Source: Prauserella endophytica (lineage in GTDB: Bacteria; Actinomycetota; Actinomycetes; Mycobacteriales; Pseudonocardiaceae). Taken from it: 64,000 nt of DNA. Below are positions 32,384 through 40,927 of the stretch, in pieces. The stretch is from the NCBI RefSeq assembly GCF_005146945.1, contig NZ_SWMS01000001.1, positions 558,001-622,000 of the forward strand, read 5' to 3'. The translations under genes were made by a program, and so were the position numbers. Position 1 is the stretch's first letter. Each line of letters opens with the position of its first letter. Under the pieces are notes generated by a model. It made no database searches, had not been told where the DNA came from, and saw only the letters and a list, made by a program, of their open reading frames with translations.

Positions 32384-33184
32384 ATGGCGACCGATCAGGG
32401 GATGAACCAGAGCGTCGAGAAGGCGGCGGCCGTGCTGGCCACGTTCCTCGACGGGCGCGGTGACCTGCGCGTTTCCGACGTCGCGCAGCGCGCGGGCGTC
32501 GGGCAGTCCACCGCCTCCCGCCTGCTCGCCACGCTCGAACAACTCGAATACGTCGAGCGAGACGAGGTCAGTTCGCTCTACCGGCTCGGCCCCGCCGTGA
32601 TCTCGCTGGCGGGCGCCGCAGTGAACCAGCACCCCGTGCACCGCGAGGCACGCCAGCACGCGCAGGCCCTCGCGTGCTCGCTGGGCCTCGGCGCCAACGT
32701 CGCGGTCCGGCGCGGGGCGTCGCTGTTCTACCTGTGCAACTTCGAGGGCACGCTCGCGCCGAAGTCCTACACGCTGCTCGGCCAGCGCAACCCGCTGCAC
32801 GCCACGGGGATCGGCAAGTGCCTGCTGCTCGGGCTCACGCCGGACCAGCGCCGCGAGCTGCTGCCCGAGCTGCCCCGCTACACCCAGCACACGCTCACCA
32901 CCCACGACGCGCTCGACGCGGACCTGGCGACGGTCGCCGAGCGCGGTTACGCCATCGAGCGCGAGGAGCTGGCGCTCGGGCGGGCGTGTGTCGCCGCGCC
33001 GGTGCTCGACGGCTCGGGCACGGTGACGGCCGCGATCTCGATCTCCGGACCGCTGTCGGCGATCGATCTGCCGAACCGCGAGCTCGAGCTCGGGCGCAAG
33101 GCGATCGAGGTCGCCGACTCGATCAGCATCGGACTCGGCTACATCGGGCCGAGCCACCCGGTGGGCGTGGGTACGGGCCGATGA
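32384..33184 (+). CDS. IclR family transcriptional regulator
   Basis: 266 aa. N-terminal winged HTH (LRVSDVAQRAGVGQSTASRLLATL), then the ligand domain with HATGIGKCLLLGL and GRACVAAPVLDGSGTVTAAISISGP, the usual IclR effector region. GAAAGGG is upstream of ATG 32384. IclR regulators of such clusters respond to 2-keto-3-deoxy-gluconate-type intermediates. Its stop overlaps the KDPG aldolase start (ATGA), so regulator, aldolase and transporter are probably one transcript. Confidence 0.93.
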   Translation: MATDQGMNQSVEKAAAVLATFLDGRGDLRVSDVAQRAGVGQSTASRLLATLEQLEYVERDEVSSLYRLGPAVISLAGAAVNQHPVHREARQHAQALACSLGLGANVAVRRGASLFYLCNFEGTLAPKSYTLLGQRNPLHATGIGKCLLLGLTPDQRRELLPELPRYTQHTLTTHDALDADLATVAERGYAIEREELALGRACVAAPVLDGSGTVTAAISISGPLSAIDLPNRELELGRKAIEVADSISIGLGYIGPSHPVGVGTGR

Positions 33185-33813
33185 CCGGCGCCGTCGCCGC
33201 CGCGCTCGCCGCCACACCGGTGATCGGCATCATCCGGCTGCCCGACGCGACCGGGGCGGTCGAGGCCGCCGAGGCGCTGTGGCGTGGCGGCGTGCACGCC
33301 GTCGAGGTCACGCTCACCACCGAGGGCGCCGCCGACGCCATTCGCGCGCTGCGCGACCGCGAGCGGGGCTCCGGCGTGGTGGGCGCTGGCTCGGTGCGCA
33401 CCGCCGCCGACGCGCGCCACGCCATCGCAGCCGGGGCACGTTTCCTCGTCACGCCCACGTTCCAGCCCGCCGTGCTCGACACCGCCCGCGCCGAGGGCGT
33501 ACCCGTGATGTGCGGCGGTCTCACGCCCACCGAACTCGACTCCGCGGCACAGGCGGGCGCCGACTACCTCAAGCTCTTCCCCGCCTCGTCCGTCGGACCT
33601 GGCTACGTGCGCGAGCTGCTCGCGCCGATGCCCGACCTGAAGATCATCCCGACCGGCGGCGTCCGTGCCGACCACGTGGCCGCGTGGGCCTCGGCAGGCG
33701 CCTGCGCGGTGGCCGCCGGGTCCGCACTCGTTTCCGCCCACCTCGTCGCCGAGGGCGACTGGGTGGAGCTCACCGCGCGAGCCGAACGGTTCGCGCGCGC
33801 CTGGCCGCGCTGA
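33181..33813 (+). CDS. eda: 2-dehydro-3-deoxy-phosphogluconate (KDPG/KDPGal) aldolase
   Basis: 210 aa class I aldolase. Schiff-base Lys131 (DYLKLFPAS), catalytic Glu42 (VEVTLTT), GAGSV (68-72) and the phosphate-binding GGV near the C-terminus. It splits KDPG or KDPGal into pyruvate and glyceraldehyde-3-phosphate, completing the route from the dehydratase and kinase. ATG 33181 overlaps the IclR stop. The longer frame upstream is IclR read in another frame. Confidence 0.9.
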   Translation: MTGAVAAALAATPVIGIIRLPDATGAVEAAEALWRGGVHAVEVTLTTEGAADAIRALRDRERGSGVVGAGSVRTAADARHAIAAGARFLVTPTFQPAVLDTARAEGVPVMCGGLTPTELDSAAQAGADYLKLFPASSVGPGYVRELLAPMPDLKIIPTGGVRADHVAAWASAGACAVAAGSALVSAHLVAEGDWVELTARAERFARAWPR

Positions 33814-33845
33814 TCCGGCCCAGCACAGTCCACAACGGAGTGAAC

Positions 33846-35114
33846 ATGATCGCGTTGCACCGCAAGCTCAGGCGCGGGCTGGCAGTGGCGGCCGCCGCCG
33901 TGCTGCTCGCCGCCGCAGGCGGGTGTGGACCGTCCACGGAGGACGGCAAGCTCGTACTGGAGTTCCCGTCCTGGCAGGCAGACGACGAGTCCTTCTCACC
34001 GTTCTGGCACGAGCTGATCGCCGCCTACGAGAACGCGCATCCGGACGTCGACATCGACTTCTACCAGGTGCCCTTCGACAGTTTCGTCGCACAGCAGACC
34101 ACCCGGTTCGCGGCGGGCGACCCGCCGGACATCGTGCACCTGCCCTCCAGCAACGCGGTCGAGTTCGCCGCGCGCGGCTGGCTCGCGCCCCTGGACGAGC
34201 GGCTCGCGGGCACCGACGTGCTGCGCACGTGGACGCCGTTGCAGGAGCAGATGAAGTGGGACGGCCACTACTACGGCCTGCTCCTGCTGGGCTACGGCTA
34301 CGCGCTGTTCTACAACGAGCAGCTGCTACAGCAGGCCGGAGTTCAGGTACCGAAGACGCCGGAACAGCTGCTCACGGCCGCGCGTGCGGTGTCGGCGAAG
34401 CAGGGCGACTCGTTCGGCTTCGGCGCCACCACGGTGCAGAACCCGGACAACTACACCGAGTTGACGTCGTTCCTCGTCGGCAACCACGCGTCGTGGTCGG
34501 AGCCGGACGGCAAGATCACCGCCGACACCGAACGGGCGCGCACGGCGCTGGAGCAGTACCGCGAGGTGCTCGCCACCGCGCCACCCGGCATCCAGTCGCA
34601 GCAGCGCAACGAGCTGTTCCTCAACGGACAGATCGCGATGCTCGTCGACGGCCCGTTCCTGCTGTCCGAAGTGGAGGGTGCCTCGGCCGAGGTGCGCGAG
34701 CACCTGAAGGTCACCGCGCCGCCGTTCGACGTCGTGCCCGGCGGGGTCAGTAACAGCCTGCACATCCCCGCCGGTGCCGAGCCCGAGGTGGCCGACGCGG
34801 TGTGGGACTTCGTCGAGCTGGCCTCGCAACCGCGCTGGCAGGAGCGGTACACGCAGCTCACCGGTGTGCCGGCGCCGAGGGAGGGCTCGGTCACCGAGCA
34901 GGCGCTGGCCGAGACGCCCGAGCTGGAGCTGTTCGCCCGGCTCGCCGACGAGGCGGTGGACATCTTCCCCGAGTCGCCGCAGCTGCGGCGCAACTACGGC
35001 CGGGTCGGCGACGCCGTCGCCGCGGCGGCCATCCGCCTCATCGCCACGGACCTCCCGGTCGCCCAGGTGGCGCAGTCGCTGCAGCGTGACCTCGAAGGAG
35101 TCGGTGATGACTGA
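33846..35114 (+). CDS. Sugar ABC transporter substrate-binding lipoprotein
   Basis: 422 aa, family 1 extracellular binding protein. The lipobox is AAGGC (Cys27). The fold markers PDVDIDFYQVPFD, GDPPDIVHLPSS, YALFYNEQLLQQAGV and LFLNGQIAMLVDGP are all present. It captures a sugar or sugar acid outside the membrane for the two permeases downstream. GGAG lies 6 bases before ATG 33846. The stop overlaps the first permease by 8 bases. Confidence 0.93.
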   Translation: MIALHRKLRRGLAVAAAAVLLAAAGGCGPSTEDGKLVLEFPSWQADDESFSPFWHELIAAYENAHPDVDIDFYQVPFDSFVAQQTTRFAAGDPPDIVHLPSSNAVEFAARGWLAPLDERLAGTDVLRTWTPLQEQMKWDGHYYGLLLLGYGYALFYNEQLLQQAGVQVPKTPEQLLTAARAVSAKQGDSFGFGATTVQNPDNYTELTSFLVGNHASWSEPDGKITADTERARTALEQYREVLATAPPGIQSQQRNELFLNGQIAMLVDGPFLLSEVEGASAEVREHLKVTAPPFDVVPGGVSNSLHIPAGAEPEVADAVWDFVELASQPRWQERYTQLTGVPAPREGSVTEQALAETPELELFARLADEAVDIFPESPQLRRNYGRVGDAVAAAAIRLIATDLPVAQVAQSLQRDLEGVGDD

Positions 35115-36051
35115 CGTGCTGGCCCCCGCGCGGACGACCCGGCCGAGCCCGCCGAAGCGGCGGCGCTCGCGCGCACAGCGCGACCGGATCTTCGCGTGGA
35201 GCATGCTCACGCCCACGATCGCGGCGGTCGGGCTGCTCATGGCCTACCCGATCTACATCGCGATCAACCTGAGCTTCCGCGGCGGCGAGATCGCCGACCT
35301 GCAGAACCTCGGCCAGTACCCGCTGACGCTCGGCAACTACGCCGACGTGATCACCGACCCGCAGCTGCTCGGCGACATCTGGCGCTCGATCGTCTACACC
35401 GTCGGCGTCGTGGTTCCGGCGTTCGCGATCGGGCTCGGGCTCGCGCTGCTGCTGAACAAGACGTTCCCCGGCAAGCGGATCGTCCGCCCGCTGGCGTTGC
35501 TGCCGTGGGCGGTGCCGGGTGTCGCGGTGAGCGCGGCGTTCAGCTGGATGCTCGACGGCTCGTTCGGTGTGATCAACTACCTGCTGCGCTCGGTCGGCCT
35601 CATCGAGCAGAACGTCGCATGGCTCGCCAGCTCCGACACGGCGATGACCGCGGTGATCATCCCGACCGTGTGGAAGTTCTACCCGTTCTTCACGCTCGTG
35701 CTGGTCGCGGCCCTGCAGGCGATCCCGGGTGACCTCTACGAGGCCGCACGGCTCGACGGGGCGAGCGCATGGCAGCAGTTCCGCTACGTCACGTGGCCCG
35801 CGCTGCGGGCGCCGGCCGCGCTCGCGATCGTGATCACCGGTGTCGGCGTGTTCCGTGAGTTCGACTTCATCTTCCCGCTCACGGGCGGTGGTCCGGACGA
35901 CGCGACCACGACGCTGGCTGTGCGGATCTACAACGAGGCGTTCGAGTACTTCACGTTCGGCGCCTCGGCCGCGATCGGCGTCGTCACGATGGTCATCGCC
36001 GGTGCGCTGCTGCTCATGGCGGGCCGCTCGGTGCGAGAGGGGATGAACTGA
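35107..36051 (+). CDS. Sugar ABC transporter permease (MalF-like)
   Basis: 314 aa with six transmembrane helices. The EAA loop for ATPase contact reads EAARLDGASAWQQFRYVTWP. GTG/ATG context: ATG 35107 lies within the end of the binding-protein gene, and the stop overlaps the next permease (ATGA). It forms the membrane channel with the following gene. Confidence 0.93.
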   Translation: MTDVLAPARTTRPSPPKRRRSRAQRDRIFAWSMLTPTIAAVGLLMAYPIYIAINLSFRGGEIADLQNLGQYPLTLGNYADVITDPQLLGDIWRSIVYTVGVVVPAFAIGLGLALLLNKTFPGKRIVRPLALLPWAVPGVAVSAAFSWMLDGSFGVINYLLRSVGLIEQNVAWLASSDTAMTAVIIPTVWKFYPFFTLVLVAALQAIPGDLYEAARLDGASAWQQFRYVTWPALRAPAALAIVITGVGVFREFDFIFPLTGGGPDDATTTLAVRIYNEAFEYFTFGASAAIGVVTMVIAGALLLMAGRSVREGMN

Positions 36052-36902
36052 TGAGCAAGGTGCTCTCGCGCAGGCGCACGCCCCAGCAGTGGGGTCTGCT
36101 GGCGATCAGCCTCGCCGTGCTGGTGGTGCTGCTCTTCCCGGTCTACTGGATGATCATGACGTCGGTGGTGCCGTCAAAGGAGCTGCTGACGTCCTCGCCG
36201 CCGCTCGTGCCGCCCGCCGACTCGGCGAGCCTCGACGCCTACGGCGAGGTGCTGGAGAGCAGGCCGATCGGGCTGTGGCTGTGGAACTCGACGCTGGTCA
36301 CGTTCGGCACCGCGCTGATCTCGATCGTGATCAGCACGCTCGGCGGTTACAGCCTCTCGCGGTTCCGCACGAAGGCACAGCAGGCGATGGGCTTCACGTT
36401 GCTGTTCAGCCGGATGCTGCCGGGGACGCTGCTGATCATCCCGGTGTTCGTCATCTTCGCCTCCGCGGGGATGATCAACAACCTGTGGGCGGTGATCCTC
36501 GTGAACGTCGCCGCGACCGTGCCGTTCACGACGTGGCTGATGAAGGGCTTCGTCGACGCGATCCCCGCCGAGATCGAGGAGGCGGCGATGATCGACGGCT
36601 GCGCCAGGCTCCGCACGCTGTGGCAGGTGATCGTGCCGCTGCTGCGGCCCGGGCTGGCGACCACGTTCACCTACGCCTGCATCCTCGCGTGGGGCGACTT
36701 CCTCTTCGCGCGCACGCTGATGCCCAACCCCAGCGACTGGACGATCACCGTCGGCATCGCCTCGTTCATCGGCGAGTTCAGCGTGGACTGGAGCGGGCTC
36801 ATGGCGGCCGGGATCATGTCGATGGTGCCGATGCTGATCCTGTTCGTGTTCCTGGAGCCCTTCCTCGTCAAGGGAATGGCCTCGGGCTCGGTCAAGGGCT
36901 GA
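36051..36902 (+). CDS. Sugar ABC transporter permease (MalG-like)
   Basis: 283 aa, six transmembrane helices, EAA loop EEAAMIDGCARLRTLWQVIVP. Second half of the permease pair. No ATP-binding subunit gene follows. In actinobacteria such importers often share a genome-wide ATPase (MsiK type), which would be needed here. The dehydrogenase begins 7 bases later. Confidence 0.93.
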   Translation: MSKVLSRRRTPQQWGLLAISLAVLVVLLFPVYWMIMTSVVPSKELLTSSPPLVPPADSASLDAYGEVLESRPIGLWLWNSTLVTFGTALISIVISTLGGYSLSRFRTKAQQAMGFTLLFSRMLPGTLLIIPVFVIFASAGMINNLWAVILVNVAATVPFTTWLMKGFVDAIPAEIEEAAMIDGCARLRTLWQVIVPLLRPGLATTFTYACILAWGDFLFARTLMPNPSDWTITVGIASFIGEFSVDWSGLMAAGIMSMVPMLILFVFLEPFLVKGMASGSVKG

Positions 36903-36909
36903 CGCCGGC

Positions 36910-37863
36910 ATGCGGGCGGTGCGGCTGACGGGTCCCTCGACGCTGGAGCACGTGGAGGTCGCGGCGCCGCGGGACCTGCGCGAGGGCGAGGTGCTCGTGG
37001 CCGTGCGCCACGGCGGCGTCTGCGGCAGCGACCTGCCGCACTTCCGCGCGGGCGGCAGGCCGGGGGCGGGCGTGCCGCCGACGGGGTTCCCGCTGCACGA
37101 GATCACCGGCGAGGTCAGGGCGTCGCGTGATCCCGGCCTCGCCGAAGGCGACCGCGTGGTGGGCTGGGCCTCGGCGTCCACCGGGCTGGCCGAGCTGGTG
37201 GTCAGCGACGGTGCGGGGCTCTGCGTGCTCCCGCCCGAACTACCGTTCACGGCGGCCACGGTGGTCGCGCAACCGCTCGCGTGCGCGCACTACGCCGTCG
37301 GCCAGCTCGGCGACGTTCGCGGCAAGCGGGTCGCCGTGCTCGGTCTCGGCCCCATCGGCCTGCTGTTCACGTGGCTGCTGCGGCAGCGCGGCGCCGCGCA
37401 CGTCACCGGCGTCGACCCCGTCGACCGCACCCCGCTGGCCGGCGCCTACGGACTCGACGAAGTGGTGGTCGCCGACAGCACCAACTGGGCGGCCATGGTC
37501 ACGCCGCGGCCCGACGTGGTGATCGAGGCGGTCGGGCACCAGACGGCGACGCTCGCCGACGCGATCACCGCCGTCGCCGACGAGGGCACGGTGTACTGCT
37601 TCGGGATTCCGTGCGCGGGAACGTATCCGGTGGACCTGACCGCCGTGGTGCGACGCAATCTGCGGCTGATCGGCGGGCTGACGCTGGACCGGCGGCGGAT
37701 GCTCGCGCACGCGCTGGCGGACCTCGCCCGCGAGCCGTCGCTCGCCGAACGCCTGGTGACCCACGTTCTCGACGTCGCCGACGTGGTGAAGGCGTTCACG
37801 CTCGCGGGCAGGCCCGCGCCGGGCAGGCTGAAGGTGGCGCTCGACTACGCGGGCTGGGGCTGA
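36910..37863 (+). CDS. Zinc-dependent medium-chain dehydrogenase (alcohol/sugar type)
   Basis: 317 aa. Catalytic zinc site Cys38 (GVCGSD) and His63-Glu64 (LHE). The NAD fold has GLGPIG (145-150). The four-cysteine structural zinc loop is absent, making it shorter than usual (~340-350 aa). In a sugar-acid cluster it probably oxidises an aldose or a polyol/sugar acid such as idonate. It is the last gene of the plus-strand transporter operon. Its final 19 bases overlap the convergent LLM gene. Confidence 0.87.
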   Translation: MRAVRLTGPSTLEHVEVAAPRDLREGEVLVAVRHGGVCGSDLPHFRAGGRPGAGVPPTGFPLHEITGEVRASRDPGLAEGDRVVGWASASTGLAELVVSDGAGLCVLPPELPFTAATVVAQPLACAHYAVGQLGDVRGKRVAVLGLGPIGLLFTWLLRQRGAAHVTGVDPVDRTPLAGAYGLDEVVVADSTNWAAMVTPRPDVVIEAVGHQTATLADAITAVADEGTVYCFGIPCAGTYPVDLTAVVRRNLRLIGGLTLDRRRMLAHALADLAREPSLAERLVTHVLDVADVVKAFTLAGRPAPGRLKVALDYAGWG

Positions 37864-38708
37864 CCGAGACCCAGCTTGCCGCCGAGCTTGGCGATGTAGC
37901 CGGCGACCTCGGGCTCGGACCGGTCCGGCAGCCCGAACACGACCTCCGTGACCCCGAGGGCACGCCAAGTGTCGAGCCGCGCGGCATCGGGTTTGCCCGC
38001 CAGCGCCACCACCTCCGGGGCGCCGGGCCGGTCCGCCTCCTGCCACTCGTGGCGCAGCAGGGCGACCTTGTCCGCGAGGTCGTGCTCCAGCGGCGTGGTG
38101 ATCCAGCCGTCGGCGGTGCGGGCGATCCAGCGGAACGTGCGTTCGGTGCCGCCAGCCCCGATCAGCAGTGGAACGTTGGGACCCCGCACGGGTTTCGGCC
38201 ACGCCCAGCTCGGCCCGAACGTCACGAACTCGCCGGAGTAGCTCGCCTCGTCGTGCTCCCACAGCGAGCGCATCGCCTCGACGTACTCGCGCAGCATCAT
38301 GCGCCGTTTTCCTCGCGGCACGCCGTGATCGGTCAGCTCGTCGACGTTCCACCCGAACCCGGCGCCGAGCACCACGCGGCCGCCGGAGAGGTGGTCGAGC
38401 GAGGCGATGGTCTTGGCGAGCGTGATGGGATCGTGTTCCACCGGCAGCGCGACGGCGGTCGCGAGCGTGATGCGGGTGGTCACCGACGCCGCCGTCGCCA
38501 GCGCGATCCACGGGTCGAGCGTGCGCAGGTACCGGTCGTCGGGCAGGCTCGCTTCACCGGTGCCGGGGTGCGCTGCCTCCCGTTTCACCGGGATGTGCGT
38601 GTGCTCGGGCACGTAGAACGAGTCGAACCCGGCGGCCTCAGCCGCCTGCGCCGCGGCGGCCGGGGTGATGCCGCGATCGCTGGTGAACAACACGACGCCG
38701 TATCGCAC
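37845..38708 (-). CDS. LLM-class (probably F420-dependent) oxidoreductase, TIGR03619 type
   Basis: 287 aa luciferase-like barrel. YGVVLFTSDRG, FYVPEHTHIPV, LATAVALPVEHDPITLAKTIASLD and GAGFGWNVDEL fit the TIGR03619 subgroup, which uses coenzyme F420 in actinobacteria. GTG 38708 has GAGGAG 6 bases upstream. A KstR-like palindrome lies 25 bases upstream, hinting at control with steroid or fatty-acid genes. Substrate unknown. Confidence 0.87.
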   Translation of the reverse strand: MRYGVVLFTSDRGITPAAAAQAAEAAGFDSFYVPEHTHIPVKREAAHPGTGEASLPDDRYLRTLDPWIALATAASVTTRITLATAVALPVEHDPITLAKTIASLDHLSGGRVVLGAGFGWNVDELTDHGVPRGKRRMMLREYVEAMRSLWEHDEASYSGEFVTFGPSWAWPKPVRGPNVPLLIGAGGTERTFRWIARTADGWITTPLEHDLADKVALLRHEWQEADRPGAPEVVALAGKPDAARLDTWRALGVTEVVFGLPDRSEPEVAGYIAKLGGKLGLGQPQPA

Positions 38709-38732
38709 GCTGACTCCTCTCGCCAAGCGCAT

Positions 38733-38746
38733 TAGAACACGTTCTA
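38733..38746. promoter_or_regulatory. KstR-like palindrome TAGAAC-AC-GTTCTA
   Basis: A perfect 6-base inverted repeat with 2-base spacer, matching the published KstR consensus TNNAACNNGTTNNA at every fixed position. It lies between the LLM oxidoreductase start (25 bases away) and the end of the PARG-like gene. Confidence 0.65.
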
Positions 38747-38764
38747 GTATGTCGGCGCGAGTGA

Positions 38765-39577
38765 TCAGCCTTGGAACGCCTCCCGGAACGCGCTCAGCGT
38801 CTCGTGCGGCGGCCGGTCGAGCACCGCGAACACCACGTGTGTGAAGCAGCCCGCGAACGGCTTGGCCAGCAGGTCGGCGAACGTCCCGGCCACGAGACGC
38901 GGATCGTTGCCGAAGACGCCGCAGCCCCACGCGCCCAGCACCAGGCGGGAGTGGCCGTTGTGATGGGCGACCGTGAGCACCTTCGCCGCGCGCTCGCGCA
39001 GGACGGGCGGGATCCGGGCGCGCTGCTCGTCGCTGGCCGCCGTGGCGTTCGGCGCCGCCGCGGTGAGGAACGCCACCTGGTACGGCTCGTCGAGCAGGGC
39101 GTGCTCGTCGTCGCGGAACACCGGAACGCCGGGCGAGTAGACGATCCGGTCGGTGTAGAGCGGGTCGCGATGCTCGCGGTGGTGCTCGTAGTAGGCGGGC
39201 GCCGACTCGAGGCACCGCACGAGGCCGGAGGCCCTGGCCAGGCTCTCCTCCTGCGCCCGCGCGCCCGTGCGGTAGCCACCGCCCGGCTTGCGGGCCGAGG
39301 CGAAGTTCAGGCACGCGGGCTCGTCGGGGCCCTCGTGCGTGAGCCGCCGCGCGGCCGCGAGCGTGGAACACCCGGCGACCTCGATCCGCGTTGTGGCACC
39401 CGGTTGCGGATCAGGCGGCGAGGTGGTCTGTTCCGGCAGGTAGAGGCGGGTGCCCCGCACGGATTCGAACACGGCGGGTGCGATGTCCACGGTCGAGCCC
39501 GAGGCACTGGTGTAGCGGCCCGAGGCCACGATCCGGTCGGTCTGCTCGGCGATCGCCGCGAGCTCACTCCGGTCCAC
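38765..39577 (-). CDS. TIGR02452 family protein, bacterial-type poly(ADP-ribose) glycohydrolase fold
   Basis: 270 aa macrodomain-like protein. The PARG signature is present: Gly99-Gly101 (PGGGYRTGA), then Gln109-Glu110-Glu111 (QEES). ACLNFASARKPGG and LVLGAWGCGVFGNDP are also family marks. Bacterial PARGs remove ADP-ribose from proteins or nucleic acids. No ADP-ribosyltransferase is adjacent. It may belong to NAD or stress metabolism. Confidence 0.87.
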   Translation of the reverse strand: MDRSELAAIAEQTDRIVASGRYTSASGSTVDIAPAVFESVRGTRLYLPEQTTSPPDPQPGATTRIEVAGCSTLAAARRLTHEGPDEPACLNFASARKPGGGYRTGARAQEESLARASGLVRCLESAPAYYEHHREHRDPLYTDRIVYSPGVPVFRDDEHALLDEPYQVAFLTAAAPNATAASDEQRARIPPVLRERAAKVLTVAHHNGHSRLVLGAWGCGVFGNDPRLVAGTFADLLAKPFAGCFTHVVFAVLDRPPHETLSAFREAFQG

Positions 39578-39669
39578 CGGGCGACCCTAGCCAACTTTGA
39601 CTTTCGGCATGGTCGTTTGTTGCCGATCAGCAACTGTCGAGATCGGCGCGTGACGGCACGCTGGCGGAC

Positions 39670-40293
39670 ATGGCACTGGTGACGGATCTCCTCGACTGGC
39701 TGCAGAGCCTGCCTCCGGCAGGCGTGACGGCGGGTGCGGGCCTGCTCGTCTTCGGGGAGACCACCCTCGGTCTCGGGTTCATCACTCCCGGCGAGACGGG
39801 GTTGTTGATCCTCGGCACCACGGCCAACAGCACGGGCAAGTTCCTGATCATGTGGCTGGTCACCACGGTCTGCGCGATCGCGGGCGACACCGTGGGTTAT
39901 CTGCTGGGCAGGCGGTTCGGCCCGCGGCTGCGGCAGACGAAGGTGGTGGAGAAGCACGGCGCCGAGGCCTGGGACCGGGCGACGGACCTGCTGCGTCGAC
40001 GGGGTTCGGCCGCCGTGCTCGTGGCGATCTTCCTGCCGGTGCTGCGCACCCTCCTGCCCGCCGCGGCCGGTGCGTCCGGGCTGCCGCTGCGCCGCTTCCT
40101 GCCCGCGGTCGCCGTGGGGGCCGCCGCGTGGTGTGCGCTCCACATCGGAATCGGCACCGCGGCGGGCGAGGCGGCCAGGCGGCTCGAGAGCCTCGTCGGC
40201 GCGGGCAGCTGGGTGCTGCTCGGCCTGATCGTGGTGACCGCCGTGGCGGTGCTCGTCGTGAAGCGCAGGCGCGTCAGGGCCGCAGCCCGCTGA
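39670..40293 (+). CDS. DedA family membrane protein
   Basis: 207 aa, four or five membrane segments. FGETTLGLGFITPGE, GDTVGYLLGRRFG and LLRRRGSAAVLVAIFLPVLRTLLPAAAGASG are the DedA core. The family flips lipids or supports membrane homeostasis. Its last 20 bases overlap the convergent TetR gene, which is unlikely to be meaningful beyond compactness. Confidence 0.88.
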   Translation: MALVTDLLDWLQSLPPAGVTAGAGLLVFGETTLGLGFITPGETGLLILGTTANSTGKFLIMWLVTTVCAIAGDTVGYLLGRRFGPRLRQTKVVEKHGAEAWDRATDLLRRRGSAAVLVAIFLPVLRTLLPAAAGASGLPLRRFLPAVAVGAAAWCALHIGIGTAAGEAARRLESLVGAGSWVLLGLIVVTAVAVLVVKRRRVRAAAR

Positions 40294-40876
40294 GCGAGCG
40301 GATCATGAGTTCGTACCACTCGTCGCGCACCCTTCGCCTGTCCTCCGGCTCGGTGCGGGAGAGCGCCATCCCCGCGCCACCGAGCATCCAGAAGAAGAAC
40401 TGCGTGGTGGTCTCCTGGGCCTGGCGCGGTAGGTAGCCCGCCGACATCAGGGCCTCTATGAAGCCCTCGACCAGGCCGAACGCGTACTTCTGCTCGTACT
40501 CGTGCCAGCGTGCGAAGCCGAGCGCGGTCGGCGCCTCCTGCCAGCACAGCCTGCCGTAGACGGGCTCGCAGCACTGGTCGAGGAACACGCCGAGCGCCTT
40601 CGTCGCGGCCTCCAGTGGGTCGCTGATTCCCGCGGCGGCCGAGGCGATCTCGCCCATCGCGCGCGTCTCCTGCTCGTCGAGCACCGCCTCGAAGAGAGCC
40701 ATTTTGTTCGCGAAGTGGTGGTAGACGGCTCCGCGGGTGACCTGCGTGGCGGCGGCGACGTCCTCCAGGGAGGTCGCGGCGAAACCGCGCTCGGCGAACA
40801 ACGCGGTCGCCTGCTCCAGCAGCGCGGCGCGCGTGGCGTCCGAGTACATCTCCCGGCGACTCTTGACAGGGGGCAT
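40274..40876 (-). CDS. TetR family transcriptional regulator
   Basis: 200 aa. HTH: SLEDVAAATQVTRGAVYHHF. The C-terminal domain has QETTTQFFFWMLGGAGMAL. ATG 40876 has no ribosome binding site. TAGACT ends 6 bases before it, so the transcript is probably leaderless. A perfect 17-base palindrome covers the promoter and separates it from the divergent gene at 40928, a classic autoregulated divergent pair. Confidence 0.9.
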   Translation of the reverse strand: MPPVKSRREMYSDATRAALLEQATALFAERGFAATSLEDVAAATQVTRGAVYHHFANKMALFEAVLDEQETRAMGEIASAAAGISDPLEAATKALGVFLDQCCEPVYGRLCWQEAPTALGFARWHEYEQKYAFGLVEGFIEALMSAGYLPRQAQETTTQFFFWMLGGAGMALSRTEPEDRRRVRDEWYELMIRSLSGLRP

Positions 40877-40891
40877 ACGCTGAGTCTATCG

Positions 40892-40908
40892 ACATACACG
40901 GTGTATGT
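40892..40908. promoter_or_regulatory. Perfect palindrome, TetR operator
   Basis: ACATACAC-G-GTGTATGT: 8-base perfect arms around a single base, within the 51-base divergent gap. It lies in the spacer of the TetR promoter (-10 TAGACT on the minus strand at 40888-40883). Confidence 0.75.
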
Positions 40909-40927
40909 GACCGACAGGGAGAAGGTC

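Noticed and set aside
38133-38144. GAAC-N4-GTTC, an SOS-box-like sequence
   Set aside because: Lies inside the LLM oxidoreductase coding sequence, away from any start, and lacks the outer C/G bases on both sides.
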